In this document: piece by piece, positions 36,508 to 47,137 of the stretch
How the letters are laid out: each line of letters opens with the position of its first letter
Numbering within the stretch: the stretch's first letter is position 1
Source: Himantopus leucocephalus
Taxonomy: Eukaryota; Chordata; Aves; Charadriiformes; Recurvirostridae
Length of the DNA stretch: 64,000 nucleotides
Direction of reading: 5' to 3'
Assembly (NCBI GenBank): GCA_003993805.1
Contig: RSEF01000001.1
Coordinates: 188,896,679 to 188,960,678 of the forward strand
Made by a program: the position numbers and the translations under genes
The notes under the pieces: generated by a model
Databases searched by the model: none
What the model saw: the letters and a program-made list of their open reading frames with translations, nothing else
Told to the model about the DNA's origin: nothing

Positions 36508-36560
36508 CTATATATAGATAAATATACATATATATATATATAATTTTTAATTGATATATA
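36508..36560. repeat. TA-rich microsatellite
   Basis: TATATA tracts interrupted by GATAAATATACA and TTTTTAATTG. A decayed (TA)n. Confidence 0.85.
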
Positions 36561-36848
36561 GCAGCTTCTCTACAGAACTGTGAATAGCAATGAGACAACT
36601 ACCAAGGCTTTTTAACTTTCTCTTATTAGCTACGTGGTTCCTGTCTTATGATTCTCTGTCCTTCAGTTGAAATTGTGGGTAGCTTTTACTTTCAACATTT
36701 AAGAGCCCAGAACTAATGCAAAACAAGAGCCAGAAATGCTTTATTAATGGGTTAATACAAAATAGCCATTCAAACAATGCATAAAAATAAAAATAACTAT
36801 GATGAGTTTTCAAAGGCAAACTTTTGAAGGGGGGAAGTGCTGGTGAAT
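36561..36848. other. Unassigned stretch
   Basis: No recognisable feature. An 89-codon minus frame at 36646-36915 runs from here into the CR1 scrap and is not a gene. Confidence 0.5.
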
Positions 36849-36932
36849 AGTGTCCAGAGAAGGGCAATGAAATTGATAGTTGAAGAATCTTAAAGTTCCC
36901 TTCCAGCCTAGACAATTCTATGATTCTATGAA
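36849..36932 (+). mobile_element. CR1 LINE 3' scrap with internal deletion
   Basis: It begins with the ORF2-derived phrase GTGTCCAGAGAAGGGCAATG. After about 30 nt it jumps to the 3' UTR end (CCCTTCCAGCCTAGACAATT, then CTATGATTCTATG). Only 84 nt remain, with the usual CR1 octamer terminus on the + strand. Confidence 0.85.
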
Positions 36933-36939
36933 TACTGTT

Positions 36940-38720
36940 AAAGTTTTATTGAATCTGGTAGCAGAGGCTTCTACAGCTCTGAGTTCCCAGGCCCAACCAG
37001 TAGCGAGGCTGAACATGCATTCCTAAAGGCACACAGACGTGCATGGCAATTCATACAGGAAGCCACACAGAACAACACAGGTAGAAACATGCAAACACAG
37101 ACAGCACAAACAATTGCCTCATCTTGTCTTCCTCTCTGGCAGTTCAGGATATGGGTCTGTTCGTGGGAAATAGCGTGCACATCTACAAAGCAGATCTTTC
37201 CAGTAGCATGGACTTAGGCACCAAGGGCAGACACTGGCCCTAGAACCTTGTTTTTCCCAGATACTGGCACTCCCAAAACCTGCAGTACCCCTCCAGCTCC
37301 TGGTAGCTCAGAACTGCTCACACACACATTTGTGTGCATGCACGCATGTACAAGCACACATATACTGTTGATCTCTTCAGTAAATGGCCTTTAATGCTCA
37401 ATCTAACCAGCAGCTGATCCCTGGGATCCTCTTGTCTCCAATACAGCTACATACATTTAAACAGGTCACTAAGTCAACCCCCAGACCTCGTGGTCTCTGC
37501 AGTAGTTGGTTTGAACACCTCTGGACTCCCCAGTTGCCAATTTCCAGGCTTTCTGGTATCTCTAGTAACCAGTCCAGGCTCCTGGCTGCTTTGATACCTG
37601 GCTACCAAGCCTCTTACCCTACTCATGGGCTAGTCTGCCTTGGTATGTGCAAGCAATCATACTGATGTAGCCACACAATATGCACACACTCCAGGTGCTG
37701 GTAGTTAGACACATAGGCCTCTATGGCCTGTGGTCCCGCACCAGTTACCAGCATCTAGACATCCATAGACACATGCGCACACAGAATAAGGAGCTCCTCA
37801 CCCAGGAAAATAGTTAGAAATGCAATTTGTAAGAAGACAGGACAGGCTGCACTGATCACTCACAGGTCATGGCCAGACAACATGGCAATCCCTCGCTTTC
37901 CACTAAACTTCCCATAAGTTTTTATATAAGAAGTCGTATATAATCCCAAGGTGATCTTCCCTGGCATTCCATGATACATTCCATACCCCTAGGCAGTGAC
38001 ACCCCTCCAGCCTGTGAGGTGAGGCAAAGTGCATCTCGCATTGACCCATCTCAATGAGTCTCACCCAATGCCCATGGGGCTGATGCTGTCCCATGGCAGC
38101 CCTGGGAGGATTTGGGGCTGGGGCTTGTTTCTCTGATCAGTTTATTGAGATTCCTCTGCTAGTCATGGTTTCTCTGTGCTCCTTTGTGTTCGCAGTCATA
38201 ATCCTTTAACCTAAGATGTATAACCAACCATATTCTTCTTTTATTCCAAAGGATAGAAAAACAGGATAGAATTTGGTTTAAATATAGGGGTTTTCAGTTC
38301 TTTGAATCCAAGAGATCATTCTGGAGGGGTTCCACATAATTTTAGTTGAGGTTTATCGCTGTCCTTCAGCTCCCTCTCTTTCTCTGTGTTAAATGGAGAG
38401 TGGTAGAGTCCCTCAAGAGATGAGGATCACATAACTGAGACTCCTACTTGGAATTATTCTCCCAGGAGGATTAATCTCCAAGACTAAGGTTAGTCTCCCC
38501 TCTCCCTTTTACTGCCTCCAAAACATCCTTTCTATTTTCTTGTTACCTCCTTCCTAATTATCTGTATGTTCTGTATTAAAGACACAGAGTCTATTTCAAG
38601 TGTTAAACAGGAGAGGGTCAGGCAGCAAGCCTGAACATTGGACTCCTGCACCTTCATTCCACTTAACTGCTACCTGGCTCCTGGCTCCTTTCTGGGCCCT
38701 CTCTTTAGGTCAACCCAGGA
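36940..38720 (-). mobile_element. Candidate LTR-type or unclassified interspersed repeat
   Basis: A 1.8-kb GC-richer and CA-rich block differs sharply from both flanks. It is full of CTCC, CAGG and CACACA words, has a CA/TG-rich part (37319-37366) and no convincing frame (the 93-codon + frame at 37384-37665 has no domain). At the left edge TTTTATTGAA is the complement of an AATAAA-type signal. At 37918-37940 the minus strand has a TATATAA box. This hints at a minus-strand LTR-like unit, but the distance of nearly 1 kb between the two is long for one LTR. The family is not identified. Confidence 0.3.
37319..37366. repeat. CA/TG-rich alternating tract
   Basis: CACACACA, then TGTGTGCATGCACGCATGTA, then CACACATATAC. 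An interrupted dinucleotide repeat with alternating purine-pyrimidine runs. Confidence 0.7.
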
Positions 38721-40929
38721 CAATACTGCTCTAGAAGAGTTTAGCCCTAAATAGATGCTTCCAACGGCCTTGATACTAGGATTTTGTGCCTGGCTTCCTT
38801 TTGTTTATCAGGATAGGGTACGCTTAGTGAACAAGGGGTATGTGACCATGACATGATGGGGAGTATCTGTTTAATGTTTTTTGTTGCTAATTTATATGTT
38901 GTGCTGCTTTAAAAGAGGAAGGACTAGATCACATGAAAACCTCTAACAATGAAACTTCTTCCTTTAAAGCTGCTGAGTGTGCTTGGAAGGGAAAAGCTTC
39001 AAGGATATTAGGAGGGTTGTGTGAGGGAAGGATGAGAAACAAAGTTAGAGCACAGCACTGGGACTCAGACAACCTTGGCAGGGGCTGGGAGATGATAGGT
39101 GAGTCTCCACTGTAACAGAAAGTCTTCCTTCCTAGGACTTAAACGGCTTGTACTGGAGAATTTTCTGCAACTCCTGTATTCATAAGGTTAACTGAAAACA
39201 AGTGTGAAAACAAGGAACCATCTGCTAAGAATGCATGGGAATGGAGAGGAGTTGTCATAAACATTTCTTATTTTTCTTCCATCATTCTCTATTTGAAAGG
39301 TAATTATTATGATTTATAGTCTAATAAAAATTGGCTTTCTATTTTGAAAGTCCTAGTCTTTTTTTTTTCTAAGAAAATGGTCTGTAAGGAAAATACGCCA
39401 ACAATTTCATACTTAGTTTCAAACACAGAATACAAGAACAAGTTCATTGCCAAGGACCAGAGTGAGGTTGTGTAGGTAACAACATCATGGGTATCTATGT
39501 GACTGTTAAAGAGAGAGAATAAAGGGGATAGCTGCAGAAGAAAGGATCATAAATTAAACATTAAGCCACTATAAAATTATCAGAGATAAAGAAGACACAA
39601 TGGGAAGCTGAACTGACCAGCTGGTCTGAAGATCAAACATGATTTTAGAGTTTTGTTTTCATCTTTGCAATTCATGGAAACAGAGAAAAGGAGATATACC
39701 ATGGGTATGGTCTCAAGAAATCAGTAACTGTAGCAACCTTCACGGAAAGGTAAATATTTTGTTTTACAATGAAGCCAACAAAAAAAATTCACAAAACCTG
39801 AACTCTATTTTAATGATATTGTGCGGGTGGTTTATTAGAAACTGTTAAAAAGTTTAGTATTTTAATAGGTTTATTTTTTACTTTAGTTTATGTATACTGT
39901 ATAGAAGCCATACTCTCTTTTGACTTGCAAAAGTCTTGACAAACACGGATGATACATTATTTTACATTTATTGTGACATATCTGCTTATTACTAGAGACA
40001 TACAGTTATATTAATCCAAACTTTTACAAATAAATTAAAAATAATGTTCCATTTGTTTGTACTCCTCGCATATTTTATTACAGTTCGTGAGTAAAGTGGG
40101 TTACAAAACAGAAATGCTGGAGTGGAGCAGAGGAAAGAAGAGGAATAAATGGAAATAGATCCTGATTTGAGCTACTGCCACCAGAAATAGCATCAAGTTC
40201 ACTTCAACATTATTTTAAATACAATTAAATACAAGTGAATTAAAAGAAAAACAAAATAAAGAAATGTGAAAAAAAAAGTCTTGGCCTCATCATCTTGCTG
40301 TCTTCAAATTTCACTATAAATAAAGAAGTAGTAGAGGTAATGAGTGAAGTTTTCCCCTCATTATCTACATGTGAACTAGATGTCTATGTTCTATTATAGT
40401 CAATAGAGATTAGGGCAGGATTCAACTACATGAACATGGGTACATACTGCCATCTCAGATGCCAATACACCTAAATGGAGCTGGCAGGTTAGAGACAAAG
40501 CTTATGGAAGATGTACAGCTTTTTGGAGATCGGCAGCTAGAGCCTGGGCATGACACCTTGTCTGTCTTACATTTTGGTACCTGAAGCCTGATGAATTGAC
40601 TGCTTTAGTTAGAGCTGCAGAGATATTCAGCAAAGCCTAATACCAGAACCTGGCATGCTAGCTACCGAAAAACAGGTATCTATTGAGATTTGAGGTACTC
40701 CAACATATTAAATACACCTAGGTTAACATCCAAGACACAAGACCTACAGGAGGTGTATTTACTTGGCAAGTGACAGAGGACTGGTAAGCATCTCAAATAG
40801 GTAAATATATTTAGGGAGACTTAGTAAGGCTGAAATATCTTTTCTTTTTTGTTTTTTTTTAGTATGATATGTAAGAAATATCCTGTGATAAGTAAATGAA
40901 AACGATTTAAGGATAATGGAATTCATATA
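38721..40929. other. Gene-free AT-rich stretch
   Basis: No gene. The parts at about 40440-40740 carry the 'acctaggttaac / gcctaataccagaacctgg' texture of ancient sauropsid repeats but cannot be assigned. Confidence 0.45.
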
Positions 40930-40962
40930 ATGTGTGTATGTGCATATGCACATGTGCATATG
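40930..40962. repeat. 33-nt alternating purine-pyrimidine tract with a perfect 20-bp palindrome
   Basis: Strict R-Y alternation runs from 40930 to 40962. Its right part, catatgcacatgtgcatatg (40943-40962), is a perfect palindrome. Such DNA can adopt Z-form or a cruciform under supercoiling. It is probably a microsatellite derivative. Confidence 0.85.
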
Positions 40963-41941
40963 GATGTGAATATAGTGTATGCATTTATGTTATATAATGA
41001 TTATTCTCAACAGATAATTCTTTTCCTGCAACCTTTATTCTTAGCTATTTCAGGGCTACTTCCTTTACTTAGCACTCAAAGGGAAATAAGTTTCTCTGTT
41101 ACCAGTGTGGGTATAAGCTGTTCTGTCAATCTGAATGTACTTTCCTGCGATACCCTGAAGTCAGGGTACCTCAGTGTCCTTTTCTTGGTAGGTCTATAAT
41201 ACAGTTTTAATCCAATCTTTCCTCCTCTTTCTACTAGGTTTATGAATACTGCTAGGTTTATGAATTTTCTAGTAGATAAATTAAATTTGTTTCATTTCCA
41301 AATTGTATTAGCATTTTAATCCAAGAAACTCAGGATTCTGTAATTACTTGGGAAAAGTTAGTAGGACATGAATATTTTTAAATGAGAGTCAGAATCTCTA
41401 AATTCCAAGTTCAGACTTGCGGCAATTTGGGATCCTTCTCTCAGACAAAGATTAATTTGGCTGGTCCCTGGGCTCTGGATTATTGCTGGAGAAGCCTAAA
41501 ATTGATTTATACTGCCATTCTGGATCACAGAGTTCCTTATATGCCTAAAAAGGAGCACTCAGACATCTTTAGATCAATCTTAAGCTAAGCAGTTAGATGC
41601 CTGATGTTTTATCTAAGCTCCATCCTGATTCAAAGACAGGCTGAGGAAGCGCGTGAATTCTAATCCCCTGGTGAGAATCCCTCTATCGACAACTTTTGAA
41701 TCACCTTGTGAACATATTCCTTTGTTTCAGCTGTTTCAACATGCCAGGTAGGTACCTAAAAATAGCCTGAATCTTAACATTTGATTTAAATGGTCAATGA
41801 AGTTTTAATAAATCTGACAAATGTCCTTTAAAAATTGATCCCACTTCTCCCTCTCATATCTGATAGAGTCTTCAAAGTGCATGTGTTCTCCTCATCCTCT
41901 CTGAAGATGGTTTGGCAGGGAAACCTTTGGGTTTTATTGTG
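40963..41941. other. Gene-free stretch
   Basis: An 89-codon + frame at 40930-41199 starts in the alternating tract and has no domain. The part from about 41380 to 41790 resembles decayed old repeats (AGTTAGATGCCTGATG, CAGGTAGGTACCTA) without a firm identity. Confidence 0.45.
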
Positions 41942-41993
41942 TTTTTTTTTTTTTTTTTTTTTTTTCCTCCANNNTTTTTTTTTTTTTTTTTTT
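41942..41993. repeat. Poly-T tract split by CCTCCANNN
   Basis: T24, then CCTCCA, then three N (41972-41974), then T19. The N run and the interruption suggest an unresolved or wrongly joined homopolymer. Confidence 0.9.
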
Positions 41994-43286
41994 ACTTTCC
42001 TCCATGATACTCACCCATCTCACGCTTTCAGGGTTGTGAGTTTTAAGGACAACAATCTGTTCTATATTTATATTTTTAAAGGCAAGACAGGATACTGAGT
42101 ACCAGAAGCAACTCACAAATGCAGAGCTAATTTGCACTTGTCCAAAATGTGCATGTCTGCACGTAAATGCAGTAACTCTCAAATAACTGTTACCAAGCAG
42201 GTACAGGTAAACCACAGGAGAATTTTTTTTAACCAAACTGCCAATACTCCTGTAAGCGAATGTCAGAGTCTTTCATTAAAAAAGGTATTTTGTCCATGCG
42301 TGTGTTATCAGAATTTGGGTTTGTTCACTGAAATGTGAATTCCATGTCTGTCTGTTCTTTATGGATAAATTTTTGTAGTTGTTGTTAGAAAATATAGAAC
42401 CCATAGGCCTGAAAATGCATCCATTTAGTCTAAGTGGCAAGTATCTTAACCTCTGTATACTTATTTTCTGTCAAAATAATGGATTAATATCTGAATTGTG
42501 TGGAGCAGGATATTTTTCACCAGCTGGACACCTCTGTTACAAACAGAATATGTCTGGATAGATAATTTCCACACTGCAAGATGAAACTAGCATCCCATCA
42601 CTCTAAGAATAGGTTAAGTTCATACAAATTTTAATTCTCATTAAAATCATCGTGCTAGAGATGGAGAAATGTTGTGCTGTTTCTGTTTTCTAGTTTTTGG
42701 TTTTTGTTGTTGGTTTGTTGTCTTTTTTTTCCCCCATTACATTCTTGTGCACTTAAAAAATAATTCAGGCTATTTCCATGCAAATTATACTTTTCCTGGA
42801 TTCATTAAATGCTCTTTGCTGAGACCATAACTGGACTGTCTTCTCTCAAATTACCTATGCAGAATATTGAAAGGGTCAAAACAGTGCAGTATGTTACTGT
42901 ATTTCACAGAATAGAAAAGCATGCAGATTGCTCTTGTTTCTCATTCTTGTAATAAGGGATAGTAACAAGAAAAGAAAATGTCTGAAAATGGTTTTGTTCC
43001 CATGTCTCAAATACCATAATTAGAATAAGAAATGCTACAAATTAACCCATTCTCATTACAGTCACTGTATAATTTCATGGTCCTCTTCTGATGCTGTACT
43101 CTTGCTAAGCACATTTACATCTCATCAGTGAACACAAGCAGCCGATCTGCTGGCGGTGAATGCTTGATTCACTCCAATTTATGTCTTCTTTTCAGCTGGG
43201 GAATCCATTGTGTGAGCTAATAGCTGGTTTACCATTCAAAATGACTGCAGATCTCTTCACATTTGGATACAGTGCAAGCATTGTCA
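41994..43286. other. Gene-free stretch with a candidate constrained 3' part
   Basis: No gene. The last 240 nt (43040-43270) is non-repetitive and carries GAGCTAATAGCTGGTTTACC and CATTCAAAATGACTGCAG words with a regulatory look. Conservation cannot be tested here. Confidence 0.4.
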
Positions 43287-43304
43287 TTTTTTTTTTTTTT
43301 TTTT
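43287..43304. repeat. Poly-T tract (T18)
   Basis: 18 T, followed 22 nt later by a single N at 43326. Confidence 0.85.
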
Positions 43305-44640
43305 ATTTTGTCACATAATTGTTGANTGTATTACACTATGTGCAAGCAGAAGAAAGGGAATTTTCAACATTAAATGAAACACAAAGGGCATTACTATGCT
43401 TTGCTCTCAGTGATGTGTGTGGAAAAGACAGGAACCCTTTTCTTTTAAGCCAAGTAGGGAGTATAGCTGCAATCTTTGTGATCAGCTGCGTAAAAGACTG
43501 AACAATGATTTAACCATCATCTACCCTACTTCTGCAAGGCTGGTTGTCAAAAAAGAGGATGTTATTAAAACAATGACGTGGGCAGATGTATCCTCTTATA
43601 GGGTATTTAAATTGCCATGTCCCTATTACCTGACTAATTCGGGGACATTCCTGAAGCATAATTTCCATGAACTTCTCACAAAATTTTCATAGTATTGCTA
43701 TTGCTAATACAGCGCTGTACAAAAAAAAAATTGTACTTGAGTGCTTGTCTTATCTAACAATATTTGGTTGTTTTCCCGATTCAAGGTGTGTAGAGAGGAA
43801 AAGCTGTATTTGAGGTGTTTTGTTTGTTCACTTGTGCCTGGTCTGACAGCTAGAGAAAGAACAACCTACTGAAATCTAAGAGAGGTTTGCTGTTGATGCT
43901 AATGGGATAGGATTTCATCAAAAAGATTTTGTCCTACTAGACAGGAGCGCTACATGCATTACCTTTGTAAGACCTTGGAGACTGACATAGGAGATGCATG
44001 ATCAGTGACTCAAAACATGGGGTTATTTCACCTGTCCTTAATCATTAGTGCTTGGATTCACTTAATCTAACTTTAGACATTTCCAATACGAATGTTGACA
44101 TCTGGGGCAGGATTGAGTTGCCTAAACAGTGCCACTTGAGTTTATTTTTTAGGATATTGAAGGCATACACAGGCCACCTAGGTGGGGCACAGAATTTATG
44201 GAGTCCCATGTGCTCTGGTACCAAAGCTGACCACCAGGTCTGACAGAATAAAATACACAAAAATGTCACTATATGCTTACATTTAGATGACTGAATATCA
44301 CCCCTAATCTATCTGTTTGGATGTTATAGGGTCAATTCAGTTGTCTATACATTGGTGTAATCGAGATGCTCTGTTGTATCCTACCTACATCCTCATGCCA
44401 ACCTTCATTACCCCTGCCAAAGGGCACAAGTATTCTGCATGTATTGAATCATATGTGTCTACCTTCATGAAAATGCCCTGGAAACCTTAAAGCTCGCAGT
44501 GGAACCATTTCTTACTTCGATAGTTAAATCTAGCTAATATTATAATCAATGTGAAAAATACTTACTTCCAGGTCATGATTCTTCTTGTCAATTTTAGATA
44601 TTTACCTTTAGATGAGATGAATGATACCCTGCAACTGTTT
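43305..44640. other. Gene-free stretch
   Basis: Two overlapping + frames (43319-43692, 60 and 91 codons) begin at or near the N and have no recognised domain. Sequence at about 44080-44240 (CACAGGCCACCTAGGTGGGG) has ancient-repeat texture. Confidence 0.45.
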
Positions 44641-44679
44641 TTCCCTTCCCTTCCCTTCCCTTCCCTTCCCTTCCCTTCC
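44641..44679 (+). repeat. (TTCCC)n pentanucleotide microsatellite at gap edge
   Basis: Nearly eight exact copies of TTCCC run straight into the N gap, so the array is truncated by the assembly and is probably longer. Confidence 0.95.
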
Positions 44680-44779
44680 NNNNNNNNNNNNNNNNNNNNN
44701 NNNNNNNNNNNNNNNNNNNNNNNNNNNNNNNNNNNNNNNNNNNNNNNNNNNNNNNNNNNNNNNNNNNNNNNNNNNNNNN
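44680..44779. other. Assembly gap (100 N)
   Basis: A standard unknown-size placeholder between a pentanucleotide array and a CR1 element. It may hide more of the array and the upstream part of the CR1. Confidence 0.98.
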
Positions 44780-45157
44780 ACCCAGGACATGGAGAAGGCT
44801 GAGATACTCAATGACTTCTTTGTTTCAGTCTTCACTGGGAAGGGCTCTAACCACACCTCTCAAGTTGCAGAAGACAAAGGCAGGGACCAGGAGAATGAGG
44901 TACTGCCTGCTGTAGGAGAAGACCGGGTTTGAGACCATCTGAGGAACCTGAAGATGCACAAGTCCATGAGACCTGATGAGATTCATCCACGGTCCTGAGG
45001 GAACTGGCGGATAAATTGCCAAGCCACTATTCATCATATTTGAGAAGTCATGTCAGTCTGGTGAAGCTCCCACTGACTGGAAAAGGGGAAACATAACCCC
45101 CATTTTTAAAAAATATAAAAAAGAAGACCCAGTGAACTACAGGCCAGTGTCACCTCT

Positions 45158-45499
45158 GTGCCTGGCAAGATCATGGAGCATATCCTTCTGGAAACTCTGC
45201 TAAGGCACATGGAAAATAAGGAGGTGACTGGTGACAGCCAACATGGCTTCAGCAAAGGCAAATCGTGCCTGACAGATTTGGTGGCCTTCTACAACGGTGT
45301 TACAGCATTGGTAGAGAAGGGGAAAGCAACAGATGTCATCTACCTGGACTTGTGCAAAGCATTTGACACTGTTCTGCATGACATCCTGGTCTCTAAATTG
45401 GAGAGACATGGATTTGATGGATGGACCACTCGGTGGATAAGGAACTGGCTGGACAGTCACACTCAAAGAGTTGTGGTCAACTCTATGTCCAACTGGTGA
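45158..45499 (+). pseudogene. CR1 ORF2 fragment: reverse transcriptase finger/palm with motif A
   Basis: 113 open codons from the RT domain of CR1 ORF2, the LINE polymerase that would copy its RNA into DNA at a nicked target. Visible hallmarks are P-G-K-I-M-E-H (residues 2-8), Q-H-G-F near residue 28 and motif [10 protein letters not shown] with its metal-binding Asp (residues 62-70). The Met at 45158 lies at a frame break and is not a true start, since the upstream RT is in another frame. It ends at a TGA (45497-45499) where intact copies have a sense codon. It overlaps the next open piece by 79 nt in a different frame. Confidence 0.9.
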
Positions 45500-46407
45500 G
45501 CAGTGACAAGTGGTGTTCCTCAGGTGTCCCAGTACTGGGACAGGTGTTGTTTAACAGCTTTGTTGGCGACATGGATGTTGCGATGGAGTACACCCTCAGT
45601 AAGTTTGCCAACGACACCAAGCTGTGTGGAGCGATCAACACACTGGAGGGGAGGCATACCATTCAGGTGGACCTTGACAGGCTTGAGAGGTGGGCCTGTG
45701 CAAACTTCATGAAGTTCAACAAGGCCAAGTGCAAGGTCCTGCACGTGGGCTGGGGCAATCCCAAGCACAAATACAGGCTGGGCAGGGAATGGTTTGAGAG
45801 CAGCCCTAAGGAGAAGGACTTGGGGATGTTGGTGGATGAGAAGCTCAACATGAGCCAGCCATGTGCGATTGCAGCCCAGAAGGCCAACCGTATCCTGGGC
45901 TGCATCAAAGGAAGTGTGGCCAGCAGGTCAAGGGATGTGATTCTGCCCCTCTGCTCTGCTTTCGTGAGACCCCGCCTGGAATATTGCATCCAGCTCTGGA
46001 GACACCAACACAAGAAGGACATGGACCTGTTGGAGCGAGGCCAGAGGAAGGCCGTGAAGATGATCAGAGGGCTGGAGCACCTCACCTATGAAGACAGGCT
46101 GAGAGAGTTCGGGTTGTACAGCCTGGAGAAGAGAAGGCTCCGGGGAGACCTGACAGCGACTTTCCAGTATCTGAAGGGTGCCTACAAGAAAGCTGGAGAG
46201 GAACCTTTTACAAGGGCATGTATTGATAGGACGAGGGGTAATGGCTTCAGAATGGAAGAGGGTAGATTTAGAATAGATATTAGAAAAAAAATTTTTACTG
46301 TGTGGGTGGTGAGACACTGGAACAGGTTGCCCAGGGAAGTTGTGGAGGCCCCATCCCTGGAGGTGTTCAAGGCCAGGTTGGACAAGGCTTTGAGCAACCT
46401 GGTCTAG
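45421..46407 (+). pseudogene. CR1 ORF2 fragment: end of RT and C-terminal domain
   Basis: The longest open frame of the window (328 codons), and a LINE remnant. The first 40 or so codons are out of frame with the RT. True homology begins near 45540 ([11 protein letters not shown]). Motif C reads F-A-N-D-T-K (45604-45621) instead of F-A-D-D-T-K, removing one of the two catalytic aspartates. The CR1 C-terminal region follows, with [28 protein letters not shown] and [10 protein letters not shown], then a natural stop at 46405-46407 just before the 3' UTR. Long openness after the frame break suggests modest age. Confidence 0.92.
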
Positions 46408-46478
46408 TGGAAGGTGTCCCTACTCATGTCAGGGGGTTTGGAACTGGATGATCTTTAATGTCCCTTCCAACCTAAACC

Positions 46479-46496
46479 ATTCTATGATTCTATGAT
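46479..46496 (+). repeat. CR1 3'-terminal octamer repeats
   Basis: Two tandem ATTCTATG units plus AT form the CR1 3' terminus, which is thought to be the site recognised by its reverse transcriptase for target-primed copying. Confidence 0.9.
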
Positions 46497-46735
46497 AATC
46501 AGGAAGACCACTGGACCTGTGACTATATTTGTACTTGTTCAGTGAAGACAGCAAGTTAGTGTCAACATTAGTAGTGTGTCCAGCTGCAATATGAACTGTT
46601 GGAACCTGAAGTAAGGACCTAATTCTGTAATAGCTGAAGTAATTTTCAGCACTTTCATTAACTTCAATGCTTCAGATTTGGGTTTTTTTGAGACACTAAG
46701 CCCCTTTTATGCACATCACTGAACAGCAATTTTCA
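46497..46735. other. Unassigned stretch between CR1 and SINE fossil
   Basis: Sequence at about 46615-46680 (TTTTCAGCACTTTCATTAAC, then TTCAATGCTTCAG) resembles the ancient sauropsid repeat vocabulary seen elsewhere in the window. No gene. Confidence 0.4.
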
Positions 46736-46818
46736 GTTACCACTGACCCGAGTTCGATTTCAGTGGGTAACCTCCAAGCGACAGGCTCTCTGCTGCATTT
46801 CAATACCCTGAGCCATCC
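46736..46818 (-). mobile_element. Possible tRNA-derived SINE fossil
   Basis: The minus strand reads GGATGGCTCAGGGTATTGAA, then GCAGCAGAGAGCCTGTCGC, then GGAGGTTACCCAC and ATCGAACTCGGG. An A-box-like TGGCTCAGGG is followed by a B-box-like GGTTAC/ATCGAACTC at roughly tRNA spacing. Pairing of a full cloverleaf is not evident, so this is not a tRNA gene. Phrases like GCATTTCAATACCCTGAGCC recur in bird and turtle DNA, in my recollection. The family is not named. Confidence 0.35.
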
Positions 46819-46903
46819 AACCCCTTCTTGTTTTTATTTTTAATGTTAATGTTAAAAAAAAGCCAAAAAAGAACAATCTGTCATGGATGTGTATGATAAT
46901 TGA

Positions 46904-46961
46904 CATAATAGACCCTAACAGCTACTTTGGAGCATAATAGACCATGACAGCTTCATTGGAG
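46904..46961 (+). repeat. 29-bp tandem duplication
   Basis: Two adjacent 29-mers (46904-46932 and 46933-46961), both starting cataatagacc and ending ttggag, with four mismatches. An old local duplication. Confidence 0.9.
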
Positions 46962-47111
46962 CTTACTCAGAGATTGAGATAAAAAGTTTTATTACTATAA
47001 TATACATTCACACTTACCATATTTTACTATATTTTAATTAAAAATAAAATCTAGACAAAAATATCATTCATTTATATACAGTGTTATTTTTCATTTAAAT
47101 ATCAGGCCACT

Positions 47112-47137
47112 ACACACACACACACACACACACACAC
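47112..47137 (+). repeat. (AC)13 microsatellite
   Basis: Thirteen uninterrupted AC units, then GCATGCATA. Probably polymorphic. Confidence 0.97.

Larger units (their letters stand above)
44780..46496 (+). mobile_element. CR1 LINE, 1.7 kb, truncated at gap, dead
   Basis: The best CR1 copy in the window. In order on the + strand: the region before the RT (to 44929), the RT (about 44933-45620) with motif [10 protein letters not shown] at 45341-45367 and motif C at 45604-45615, then the connection and C-terminal domain (45620-46404), and a short 3' UTR ending in two ATTCTATG octamers (46479-46496). Damage includes an in-frame TGA at 44930-44932, frame breaks near 44990 and 45148, a TGA at 45497-45499 followed by a shift, and Asn in place of the first Asp of FADD. 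The left edge is cut by the gap, so its full length is unknown. Confidence 0.95.

Noticed and set aside
37384..37665. 93-codon + frame in the CA-rich block
   Set aside because: No domain, high P/S/L from composition, and inside a suspected repeat.
41835..42236. Frames of 87 and 100 codons across the split poly-T
   Set aside because: Homopolymer translation (F or K runs) including undefined residues from N.
45520..46397. Antisense and alternate frames (70-140 codons) over the CR1 copy
   Set aside because: They are shadows of the + strand ORF2 remnant. Homology is only in the sense frame.
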